NCBI GenBank assembly: GCA_965277445.1
Contig: CBDICY010000013.1
Span: 3,410,001-3,474,000, forward strand
Origin: JAFMDF01 sp965277445
GTDB taxonomy: Bacteria; Bacteroidota; Bacteroidia; Chitinophagales; Saprospiraceae
DNA: 64,000 nt
Direction: 5' to 3'
Shown: positions 42,101 through 50,800 of the stretch, piece by piece
How the letters are laid out: each line of letters opens with the position of its first letter
Position numbering within the stretch: position 1 is the first letter of the stretch
Program-made: the position numbers and the translations under genes
Notes under the pieces: generated by a model
What the model was told of the DNA's origin: nothing
What the model saw: only the letters and a program-made list of their open reading frames with translations
Database searches by the model: none

Positions 42101-42897
42101 ACGACTACCCAATATTCTCCAGCCGCTAGGTTGTCTCTTTGATTGCCCTCGCCCCAACTATAAGTAACCGCCCCATTTTGTCCAACGACTTCGATACGAA
42201 CAGAACCATTGCTTTCTCCGCAATCGGGTAATTGATTGACAATTGCGGTTGCTCCATAGTTTTGACAGCAAGTAGATTCTGTCAAATCAAAATCAACGGT
42301 GACTTTACAACCTGCTTCGTCTGTTAAAGTTACCGAATAGGGACCAGCCCGTAAATCATCTCTTCTTGCGAAATCTCCCCAAATCGAATCCGATTCAAAA
42401 GTTACTTCTCCTTGATCCCCCGAATAATCAATCCTCACAGAACCATTCGGCTCTCCACATTCTGGATATTTATTAATAACCGCCCTAGCTGTTAATGGGC
42501 AATAACAAACTTGTTCTGCCAATTCAAAATCTAGCATAATTTCACAACCCGAAGCATCTCTAATAATCGCCCAATGAGTGATATTAGCAGGTACATTTTC
42601 TAACGTATTGTTCGTACCTGTGCTAAACATTCCACCTTCATCTGTTTTCCAAAAATAAGTAACAGGTTCTTGATTTCCTGTTACCCAGACACTCACGACA
42701 CCTCCTAATATACCACATTTTGGAGAACGTTCAATGAGTAATTTAGCGTCAAAATCACAAGCTGTTATCGCTTGCAATTTGTTTTCTTTTGTATCCAATT
42801 CCAGCATGGCAAAGCTTGAAATCGGTAGCAAAATTAAATTAATGACTAAGCAACTCATTAACTTAATCCTATTATAAAAATATTTATGACTATTCAT
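39136..42897 (-). CDS. T9SS-sorted adhesin with tandem SprB repeats
   Basis: A 1253-aa cell-surface protein. A signal peptide (LMSCLVINLILLPISSFAM) precedes about seven tandem SprB-type repeats of some 75 residues (about 40-520). Each has the form C..NNGSV...GGxAPYxYSWGGQ...YDNLxPGxYxVTVTDAxGC, ending in a CC pair. A second set of three nearly identical repeats follows at about 590-850 (CDGGDGKVCIVATSSNGTINYL...; units with CREN LAGTY). PKD/Ig-like segments come next. The C-terminal type-B sorting domain has NAFSPNGDGINDVLF, IYNRWGEQVFE and DVYGYYLTITCPIGG. It is the last gene of the minus-strand module with PorP/SprF and the OmpA/TPR protein. SprB in Flavobacterium johnsoniae is the mobile gliding adhesin; whether this protein moves is unknown. 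Confidence 0.88.
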   Translation of the reverse strand: MNSHKYFYNRIKLMSCLVINLILLPISSFAMLELDTKENKLQAITACDFDAKLLIERSPKCGILGGVVSVWVTGNQEPVTYFWKTDEGGMFSTGTNNTLENVPANITHWAIIRDASGCEIMLDFELAEQVCYCPLTARAVINKYPECGEPNGSVRIDYSGDQGEVTFESDSIWGDFARRDDLRAGPYSVTLTDEAGCKVTVDFDLTESTCCQNYGATAIVNQLPDCGESNGSVRIEVVGQNGAVTYSWGEGNQRDNLAAGEYWVVVKDVTGCSVTVYFKIEGENCCVDSDLTARSDIHQQPECGQNNGGVSIIPTGGVAPYTYSWGGQTHYDNLVPGDYQVTVTDAFGCTVEVNFELRKPANCCTDPNFKAEAVINQQPECGKTNGAVSINATGGVAPYKYSWGEQSSYDNLIPGNYIVTVTDALGCPLVVNFTLIQEDCCKDTDLAATAIINQHPECGKNNGSVNLEVTGGQAPYAYSWGGQSSYENLIPGDYTVTITDAFNCSTEVIFELIEGSCCPNFTVELAIKDPTNCNQNDGAVNFIIMGTTGNLTYTWDDGLVNQDSFRTDLSDRTYEVTITDDLIDCQQIIRLPLKTFTGDCTVCDLAIRTEVNDPSCDGGDGKVCIVATSSNGTINYLWEDGTTAACRENLLAGTYSVTISDDSCSIDTSIILVNPINCCDLTLETELSPPSCEGIDGKICLMATSNNGAINYLWEDGINTACRENLSAGIYQVTITSGDNCRIDTSFILMNPPGCCDLTIGAEVTPPNCNENDGEICMIAISSSETISYLWEDNTTGICREGLAAGTYRVTVSDGVCEKDTMIILSDSMSILRIIPDTLCADTSIGGIDYELMGCFALPVDIIILDESDEVIIMFRDTLGKGRIEGLLPNRAFTMVVTTANGEVIHRRIFRVIIPEKPRYELFRDTTLCDTVDMTEIRVSLVGNATFTWSTTPTFEDTLSKEAVLQVPIGNYYIALDAGCITMDSVIVKDGRIMVELLEPDPLCMPSTIALEVMNLKPLQTLSYVWTPKEQITAPTDTTASPEVNISETTQFNVTINNQFGCELMDSVTVMIFDTNLLADIRVIPNPEKIAATTTSILSLSNTPLPDGFTLEWQPDPTLTDNGETATVEPVENGTRYFANIFSEVAPQCAVTRDTAIWIGCDDDALFIPNAFSPNGDGINDVLFVRGADGLVSMNFIIYNRWGEQVFESSDPDFGWDGTFKGEELGPDVYGYYLTITCPIGGKALKGNVTLLR

Positions 42898-43055
42898 TTT
42901 GTTTATCTTTGAAAGCAGTATTAATTACCACACACTTATTTTTCCTTCCTTTTTCCTGAACAAATACTACTATTTTTATTTTTAATTAACCTTGATTATA
43001 CAAATCTAGTGCTTATTCAAATCACTCAATAATTACCTCATTCTTCAGTAATACT

Positions 43056-45725
43056 TTACCGATTTGAAGCATTGGGATCTCTTCTAATTATTTCAACCCT
43101 TCTTTTCCTTGTACTTACTGGGTTATATTTAGTATTTCTATACCCATCTTCTTTTTCAAAAATAGGTTTCGTTTTATCTTCCCCTAGACCAATAGGTCGC
43201 ATAATTAATTTTGCTTTACCAGTTTCTGGGAATACATATTTTTCAAAATCCGCTCGGTTTGATTTTATAAAATAATTCCAAACACTCTGAACTCTTCTAT
43301 CTGCAAGAGAATCATTATAGGTATTACTTCCTATATCACTCGTGTATCCTAAAATCTGAAGAATATAAGGGTCATCATCATCTTCAATTAAGGCTAATTT
43401 TTTTAATAAAGTATCTTTAAAATTTTCCAAAATTTGAAAACTACTATCCACATTATCTCTAAAAAAATCATCTATTTCTTTTCTTGCTGCTGCTGGGTTT
43501 TCTGCGCCAGCCATAAATTTTTGTCTATATGTTGCTTTCCGAGAATCAGTATTATATCTTTCAAGGAGTTTATCAAAAGATGCAAAAGTTTCATTCCCAT
43601 ATTCATCTATAGATAATTTAGGTATGTCATGATCAAAATAACAAGCAATCGTATCAAATTCTGGATTCGGTAAAGTTGGTAAGAAGACTACTTTTTTGGA
43701 TACTTGGCAATCATTAGACAGAAAGTTAATACTATCAGTATTAATATAAATTTGTTGTTGTCCAAGGTAGTTAGCATGCGTAATCACAACTTCATAATTA
43801 GTAAGTGTATCAATAGAAAATTGAATGAAAGTATTAGGATTTATCGAATCGTTAATTAGTTTTTTAGGTTCAAATTTAGTCAAACGATTGAATTGTATAA
43901 TACTATTAGTCAATGGTATTTCCTGACCATATTCATTTTTTATCTCATCCAATGGTCTATCATAGATATTGACTGTTAATGTAGGCTTACAAGTCTCTTC
44001 TAAATAAATTTTAATTTCATTAGAATCACAGTTAGTAACCTTAACTTCCTTAAAAACCGTATCATATTCCGCTTTCTCTACTTTAAGTAGATAAGTCAAA
44101 GAAGTATCTAAGTCGGTAAATAGAAAATTATCTAATGGTGCACACGCTTGTTTTAGCGTATCTTTTCCTTTTAGGATGGATAAGGTGACCGTTACATCAG
44201 CTAAGGTGGAATCTGTTTCTAAATCAATCGGTTTAATCCGTAATTCAGGTAAACAATAAGCTACTTGAAAAATATCATGACAAGCCCAATCACCATTCTC
44301 CAATTTATTACAATCGGCTCGACTCGAAACCATAAAGCCTCTTTCGCCATCTGGCAGTAAAAAATAACCAAAATCATCCGCATTAGAATTGATAGGAGCA
44401 GGCAACAATTCGATTGCAGACCATCCGCCAGCCGTCAGTTCATTGGTCATTTTGTAGACATCATATTGTTTGACTCTCTTATTTCCTTGAGAACTAAAGT
44501 AAAGTGTATTGGTTTTATGGTGATAAAAAGGAGTGATTTCATCTTTCCTAGTATTAGCAGGCAAAGGGCTTATCCTGCCAAAATTATTGGGCCCTAAAAT
44601 AGGCGTTTGCCATATATCTAAACCGCCTTTTCCACCAGGTCGATCAGAAACATAAAAGAGGGTCTTTGCACCTGATTCATTTAAACCTATTGCAGGATGC
44701 GTGGAAGTGTACCCGGGAACATTGATCTCATCACTAACTGGTTTAGGTTCACTCCATCCATTATTCGTTTTTACGCGATAATAAATTTGGCATTGAATCT
44801 TCGAGCTTTTCTTGTTGATATAATCACAAATCGTAAAGTACATCAAGTGCTCAGTAGTATCAAAAGTAAAGTGGGCCGTTGTCTTATTGGGAATATTCAT
44901 GGAGATAAAAGTATCTTGCTTTTCGTGCTTTCTTTCCATCCAAGCTACCCCCTCGTTATTCAACTCACTTTGGAGTGTTTTAGCGTAAATTCTTTTTTGT
45001 TCATTCGTACCTTTATCATCTTCCTTTTTAAATTTTAAAGCAGCATAATGCAGTTTCCCGTTTCGCCAAAACGGGCCTGTTTCTGAATAAATCGTATTGA
45101 TAGTATCCAAAGCAGTTATGGTTATCTGAGAAGCTGCACCTGATAATACTGCATCACAAGTTACCCCTATATCATCCCATTCATCTATATTTTTAATCTT
45201 ATTAAAGGTATAGTTTGGAATACTGAAAGTTGTATCCAATTGCTCTTTTAAGACCGTCGCATTATCTTCGTTCCCTTGCTCTTTCTCAATAATACTATAA
45301 TAGAAAATAGCATTTCTATAATTAGAAAAGGGATTAAGTGCATCATTTAATTGTTCCACCATCATAAAAGCAACTTTTGCGGTAGCATTGTCCTTAAAAG
45401 CTCTTGCCGCTAGGCCTAGGTGATAATAATTCTCAATTTTAGTAGAATCCAATTTGATCGCATTTCTATAATATTCTACTGCATCTCCATAATCCGCTTT
45501 CTTAAAAGCCTTAGCACCTGCTTTTTCATAAGCCCTTAGCGTAGGTTGACTATGTGTCATAAATTGGGAACCATAATAATTTTGGGTAAATCCTTGTGCT
45601 GTAAAAGAAAAAAGAAATACGATCAATAGGCAGAAAGTCGGGAAAGTAGGTATCGAAAAAAGTGACCAATCAAAAAGGAATCGCCGTTTAATCGGCAATG
45701 ATTTATATTTTTCTAGGGTTTTCAT
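43056..45725 (-). CDS. OmpA-family protein with TPR and PD40 domains (PorE/SprE-associated type)
   Basis: An 889-aa envelope protein. A long N-region before the hydrophobic signal (FCLLIVFLFSFTAQGFTQ) is followed by TPR units at about 65-135, e.g. YGDAVEYYRNAIKLDSTKIEN. A WD40/PD40-like segment covers about 230-470, with YVSDRPGGKGGLDIWQ and LYFSSQGNKR. Two carboxypeptidase-regulatory-like segments lie at about 500-690. The peptidoglycan-binding OmpA-type domain is at about 730-889 (YTSDIGSNTYNDSLADRRVQ, then KRRVEIIRR). This order is that of PorE-like proteins, which link the type IX apparatus to the cell wall. It lies just after a PorP/SprF gene (77 nt), a pair often seen together. The assignment to the T9SS is inference from context and architecture. 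Confidence 0.82.
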   Translation of the reverse strand: MKTLEKYKSLPIKRRFLFDWSLFSIPTFPTFCLLIVFLFSFTAQGFTQNYYGSQFMTHSQPTLRAYEKAGAKAFKKADYGDAVEYYRNAIKLDSTKIENYYHLGLAARAFKDNATAKVAFMMVEQLNDALNPFSNYRNAIFYYSIIEKEQGNEDNATVLKEQLDTTFSIPNYTFNKIKNIDEWDDIGVTCDAVLSGAASQITITALDTINTIYSETGPFWRNGKLHYAALKFKKEDDKGTNEQKRIYAKTLQSELNNEGVAWMERKHEKQDTFISMNIPNKTTAHFTFDTTEHLMYFTICDYINKKSSKIQCQIYYRVKTNNGWSEPKPVSDEINVPGYTSTHPAIGLNESGAKTLFYVSDRPGGKGGLDIWQTPILGPNNFGRISPLPANTRKDEITPFYHHKTNTLYFSSQGNKRVKQYDVYKMTNELTAGGWSAIELLPAPINSNADDFGYFLLPDGERGFMVSSRADCNKLENGDWACHDIFQVAYCLPELRIKPIDLETDSTLADVTVTLSILKGKDTLKQACAPLDNFLFTDLDTSLTYLLKVEKAEYDTVFKEVKVTNCDSNEIKIYLEETCKPTLTVNIYDRPLDEIKNEYGQEIPLTNSIIQFNRLTKFEPKKLINDSINPNTFIQFSIDTLTNYEVVITHANYLGQQQIYINTDSINFLSNDCQVSKKVVFLPTLPNPEFDTIACYFDHDIPKLSIDEYGNETFASFDKLLERYNTDSRKATYRQKFMAGAENPAAARKEIDDFFRDNVDSSFQILENFKDTLLKKLALIEDDDDPYILQILGYTSDIGSNTYNDSLADRRVQSVWNYFIKSNRADFEKYVFPETGKAKLIMRPIGLGEDKTKPIFEKEDGYRNTKYNPVSTRKRRVEIIRRDPNASNR

Positions 45726-45802
45726 ATTTTTGTTTTTATACTTTTTTACGTAATCAAAATGCTTAATCAGCCTATAAAAAAGGCTAGTTTCTTCCTATTC
45801 CA

Positions 45803-46864
45803 TTAATAAATAGGGCAAATTTTAAACGCATTGGGGCAAGCTTTGGCGAAGGTACAAATAACAGAGAATTCTGGTCCGCCGACATAATTGGTCGCTACAT
45901 GAAAATCCGAAATATTAATATCATAACTAAAGCCAAAAGAAAAATTTCTATAGTCCAAACTAATATTCGGAATAATGGCATCTCCCACCCGATAGGACAC
46001 GCCAAACAATAAATTCATTGGCGAATCCTCTAGGTAAAAACGACCATTCGCACCCACCAAAACTTCTTGATGTAGTTGTTGAAATTGACCAGCAATCAAA
46101 AATCCTAGATCTATATTTGGTAATAATTTAAAAGAAGAGATTCCGTAAAGGGATAATCGTGGACTCAAAACGCCTTTTGTTGCCCCATTAAAATCATTAA
46201 GAGGTTGGTTAAAATGATAAATAGCTGCGCCAACATCCACTCTAGTCCGTTTTCCCGCATTTCTTGCACCATCTGAATTTTGTCCATCTGTATTTTGATA
46301 CCGATAATTGACACCAGCAGCTAAACTCATAAAATTACCATTTCCCACTTGCGTCAATTGATCAATTAATAAGTTTTCCTGATGTGGTAATCCTCCATTA
46401 AATCGGTCTCCTATATATTGTACGTCCACTTGAATATTATCCGCATCAAATCTTCTGAAAGAACCGCCTACTTGAAAACCGCCCGATAAAAAACTTTTAC
46501 TACTAATGTTATGGAGATAAGCAATCGCTCCTCCAATCTGATTCGTTTTTAAGGCTAAATCGCCAGCCTCATCATTATTAAAGTAAGCACCAAGCGTAAA
46601 ACCATTAAGTTCACATGGATTAAGTTTATATTCAAGGGTAGTCGTAAAAGTCCTATAATCAACAGGAACTGTCTCCCATTGCTGTTTATAGTTGGTGGTC
46701 ACTCTAACATTTCCTGCAAAAACACCAATCAGTCCAGGACTAAGATTCATTGGAGAACGATTGAACATCGAATAATGAATATCTTGGGCAGTTAGTGCTC
46801 CTGTACCTAAAAATAACCAGGCAAAGCAAAAAATAAAATAGGGTTTAAAAATGCTTTCGTTCAT
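45803..46864 (-). CDS. PorP/SprF-family type IX secretion outer-membrane protein
   Basis: A 353-aa outer-membrane beta-barrel protein of the PorP/SprF family. It has a signal peptide (FCFAWLFLGTGALTAQ) followed by the family's start 'DIHYSMFNRSPMNLSPGLIGVF'. GNVRVTTNYKQQWETVPVDY comes next, then repeated strands, ending NYVGGPEFSVICTFAKACPN. SprF is required for surface export of SprB, the giant adhesin, in F. johnsoniae, and PorP paralogues are dedicated to type-B cargo. It lies about 1 kb from the end of the 3731-aa adhesin gene and 77 nt before the OmpA gene, in the same direction. That makes it the likely export partner of the adhesins here. Confidence 0.9.
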   Translation of the reverse strand: MNESIFKPYFIFCFAWLFLGTGALTAQDIHYSMFNRSPMNLSPGLIGVFAGNVRVTTNYKQQWETVPVDYRTFTTTLEYKLNPCELNGFTLGAYFNNDEAGDLALKTNQIGGAIAYLHNISSKSFLSGGFQVGGSFRRFDADNIQVDVQYIGDRFNGGLPHQENLLIDQLTQVGNGNFMSLAAGVNYRYQNTDGQNSDGARNAGKRTRVDVGAAIYHFNQPLNDFNGATKGVLSPRLSLYGISSFKLLPNIDLGFLIAGQFQQLHQEVLVGANGRFYLEDSPMNLLFGVSYRVGDAIIPNISLDYRNFSFGFSYDINISDFHVATNYVGGPEFSVICTFAKACPNAFKICPIY

Positions 46865-47115
46865 AATTTAAAGTTAATTCTTTGAGGTAGTTTTTGAATG
46901 CTTGTTGTTATATTAATATTTAAAGGATATGTGTTTTTGAATTATAACTAACTATCTAATAGGCAATATCAATAGAAATGGCTAGATAAACACTAAAGCA
47001 AATCAATTTTTTAGTATGCACATAAATAGTTGACACTTGTAAAGTCAACCAACTAATAAAGGGGTTTCTTATAAAAATATATAGCTCCTTAAAATCTATT
47101 TTTTGACGGTATTCT

Positions 47116-47193
47116 GTAGGGGCAATGTCTTGTGCTTGCCCTTTTGGAAGGATTTTTCACCAGATTTGGGCAACCACAAGGAATTGCCCCTAC
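47116..47193. repeat. 26-bp inverted repeat with GTAGGGGCAAT ends
   Basis: The left arm 47116-47141 begins GTAGGGGCAAT and ends TTGCCC. The right arm 47168-47193 begins GGGCAA and ends ATTGCCCCTAC. The arms differ at 3 of 26 positions, with a 26-nt centre. Similar GTAGGGGC-type inverted repeats are, as I recall, dispersed in several bacterial genomes. No coding capacity is seen, so it may be a MITE or another small repeat family. Confidence 0.6.
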
Positions 47194-47795
47194 CAAAATT
47201 CCAAAAAATTGCCAAATTCATTTTTATAAGAAAACCCTTCCAACTAGTAATCCTAGCTTCAAAAAGTAATTATAATAGTGTTAAATAGTAGTGTTTATAC
47301 TGAAATTATTCGAATGCCAGCCTCCTAGTCGTTGATCATTGACCTTTCACCGAATAAAGTGTAATGTATAAGAGAGATTAAGTAGATCTTTGTCGTATTA
47401 ATCAGAGATTAGAACCGTGTATATTTTATCATAGCATTATTATAAATAAACATATTAGTGTTTAATCGGTATACTATACAGTTGACAGTATCCCTTCTTT
47501 TGAACAAAATAATTCAGCATAAACACTAATTTGAAAGATATTTGAATAGTCATTTTCAGTAGGACCAAATATCTAAAAAAGAATAAAAAAAGAATAGCAT
47601 AAATTTAATAAAAATCTTCACTTTTTTGACAAAGTAAGGCGTCTTTTCTAATTTTTTGACAAGTTTCTACAATTGGAAGGAAAAATAGCTCATAAAATGG
47701 GTAAGTTAGGCGTCTAATGCCTTTTAAACGATGAGGGCTCAGAAGCGTCTTGTTCCTTTTATTTTTGATTTGAACGACTTAATGGCCTTGAGTTT

Positions 47796-47832
47796 TTAGA
47801 TATGCCAAATTTTGAAAATTTGGCATATCTAA
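47796..47832. terminator. 37-nt palindrome at the 3' end of the giant adhesin gene
   Basis: The arm 47796-47813 (TTAGATATGCCAAATTTT) is the exact complement of 47815-47832 around a single central G. It begins 22 nt after the adhesin stop in the minus direction. There is no uridine run after it on that strand, so termination is possible but not shown. Confidence 0.6.
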
Positions 47833-47853
47833 GCTATTCCTATTCCGCCTGCG

Positions 47854-50800
47854 CTATCTATGCAGTTCTAAGAAGCCTTCAAATGTCCGATTATCATTCG
47901 GTTCATTCAATTCTAATTGATAAAAATAAGTGCCATCGGGTAGTTCTTGATTATTTTTCCAAGTGCCCATCCAATCGTTTTGATAATTTCTTACTTGGTA
48001 TACAATATTTCCCCAACGGTTATAAATTCTTAGTTCACTTTGTGGAAACTCTTCTATTCCGGCAATGTAAAACATATCATTTTCACCGTCTCTATTAGGA
48101 GAGACTGCGGTAAAGATTACGATGTCCACACAGGCTAGATAAATGGTAACCGTTGCGGTATCACAACCATTGGAATTACATAAAGTATAAGTAAATTCGT
48201 CCTCCCTTTCGCAAAATTCGTCTCCAAAGTAAGTTACAGAACCATCTAGGTTAACAATTGCTCGTCCAAACATTGGTTTATCTAAAATATTCAAACCATC
48301 CTCTCCTACCCCAAAAGGCACATCGTTGTCTTTCAAATCTAAGATAATAGGCACTCCTTTATCCGTTGTGTCCCTATCGTCATTAGCAATTGGTAGTTCG
48401 CCAAATTCAATCACTTCTATCTCAAAAAAGGCGGTATCACAATTATTGTCTTCATCACAAACAACCACGCAGGCTTTTTCTCGACCAATTTCTATTCCAC
48501 GAATTTCTACACAATAAGTAATCGGATCTAAAAAAAAATCTACATTTTCTCCTGATTCTTCTTCACATTCATTTTCAAAAAAGGTAATCTCTTCTGGGAA
48601 AATGATAGAATCAAAACAATAAAGAATGGTTTCCCCAACAAAAATTGTGTCTACTATTAAATCAGGTGGATTGTTTTTAACCGCTAAAAAGAAATCTAAT
48701 GTATCACAAATCCCTAGGTCATCACAAATCTCAATGCAAGTCATTTCCTCTCCTAAGATCTTTCCTGTATAAGTTATACAAAAGTTAGCTAAATCAAATT
48801 CATATTCTGCTAGTCCACCTTTTCCATCTTGACATACTTCTGTCATAGAAACAATATTTCCCTCAAAGGAAAAGCCAAGTGTATCTAAACAAAAAGTATT
48901 AGTCGTTTGGACATCAATCGTATCTTCGATCATATCATAATGCACCTCGGTCTCAAAAACAGTTGTATCGCAAATACCAAATTCGTCACATACAATAATA
49001 CAAACGGTATCTAGTCCAACACCTACCCCTTCGATGATGACACAAGTTTCTTCTGTAATACTCGCTGTTACATGACCTGCTCCGATGCAGCCTATAATAA
49101 CCGTATCTAGTGCTCCTGCTAATTCCATGGTAGTAGTACAAAAAGTATCTAACTGACCAGGGGCAGTCACCACGCTCATCGTATCCGTTTGTGTACAAGC
49201 AATGGCGATAATTAGGGTATCTTCACAGAAAGTAATTGGGTCTTGGATCATGACTTCATGGACGCCAGTAGGCAATTCTGTAGAAATACCTCGCTTGATA
49301 ATATTGGTTTCATGGCTTAAAAAAGAGGTAATTGGTGTTCCCTCGACGGTAGCATCAATTTGTCCATAAGTACTGCCAGATGCTCCTCCCGTAATTAAAG
49401 TGCCTTCTTCCGAAAATTGCCAATTCCCTTCTGGATCCCACGTATTCATTTGTACAATCAACTCTTCCAAAGTATTAAAATTTCCCGAAAAAGAAGTATC
49501 GTTGACGGGCCAAGCAGTAATGGTATAAGTACCGATTCGACCTTGCCCAAATAAGGTTTCTGGCGAATAAGTTTCTATCGTATCGGTGTCACAAGCATTA
49601 ATATCAAATAAATCTATTTCTGCCCCATTTAGGGTAACGATGTATGGATTTCTAACATCAAAATCGTAATCCAAACAAATATCTTGAGTGCCCGAACAAT
49701 CACTTATATTATAATTAATCGTATCTCTACCAATTACTAAAGGGCAAGGTTCGCAGACTGTTACTTGCAGCGTATTGATGACCGTTTGACAATCATTATC
49801 ATCAGTAACTGTCAAATTGTAAAATCCTGCGGGTAAGCCTGTTCTAACCGCTTGGTCCGCAAAGCCTTCGGTATCTTCCCAATCAAAGGTAAAAGGTGGC
49901 GTTCCGCCTTCTACATCTACCGTAATACTTCCCCCTTCATCACATTGCGGAATAATCGTTGTGCTGATGCTGATAAAATCAGGAGCGTCGATGGTAAAAC
50001 ATCCTTGTCCGTAAACACAGCCCATTGTATCAACAATAGACAAACAATAATCCCCTTGTGGTAATTGTCCGTTTTTAAAATTCGTAAACCCATTAGAAAT
50101 AATCGTATCCAAAACGGTTGTAGATAATGCAGCAACATCCGCCGTAAACATCACTTCTCCATCTGCTACTAATGGACAACTAGCGGGAATCATTTCTTCT
50201 ATAGCAATGACCGCCAATTCATCGACCGCATTGACCAAAGTAAACACCACAGGTGTCTTGCAACCCGTTCGATTATCCGTTACCAATAGGGAATAAGTTC
50301 CACTCGCTAGATTAGTTCTAGTAGGTAGACCACCTTGCCAATCGTAGGTATAATCCCCACTTCCACCATTCATACTTACCGCTACTGCTCCATCAGCATT
50401 GCCACAAGTTGGCGGAGTGGTAACAGCCACTTTAGCTTGTAGCAAATTATCTTCATCCACCACAACTACAATAGTGGTCTCGCAATCAAATTCTTCATCT
50501 CTTACCCGAACCTGATAGAATCCAGAAGATAATTCCGACCGTTCGTTGCCAATAAATCCATCTGCCCAAGTATAAGTATTAGAATTTGGTATAAGCAAAA
50601 CTCGTCCTGTTGCCAATCCACATTCGGAAGGGCTAGTGATGGGTACTAAATCATCAAAATTCTTTTCCACAACCTCTGCCTCCACTTCCATAATACAAGT
50701 AGGATTTGGTTTATAGACAATCAAAATTCGATACTTGCCAACTGGCATAGAAGCCCGAATATTACCTGTAACAAAAGGTCGTCCTAAATCAGGCATATAA

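Larger units (their letters stand above)
46865..47853. other. 1-kb spacer between PorP/SprF gene and giant adhesin
   Basis: No coding sequence is supported; a 61-aa plus-strand frame at 47103-47288 overlaps an inverted repeat and is rejected. It contains the inverted repeat at 47116-47193 and the palindrome at 47796-47832. The spacer would separate the adhesin transcript from that of PorP. Confidence 0.45.

Noticed and set aside
39136..42897. Ice-binding or S-layer protein instead of SprB-type adhesin
   Set aside because: The repeats match SprB/PKD-like patterns and the C-terminus is the gliding-motility sorting domain.
47103..47288. 61-aa plus-strand ORF in the adhesin-PorP spacer
   Set aside because: It is created by the 26-bp inverted repeat and adjacent sequence; no coding character.
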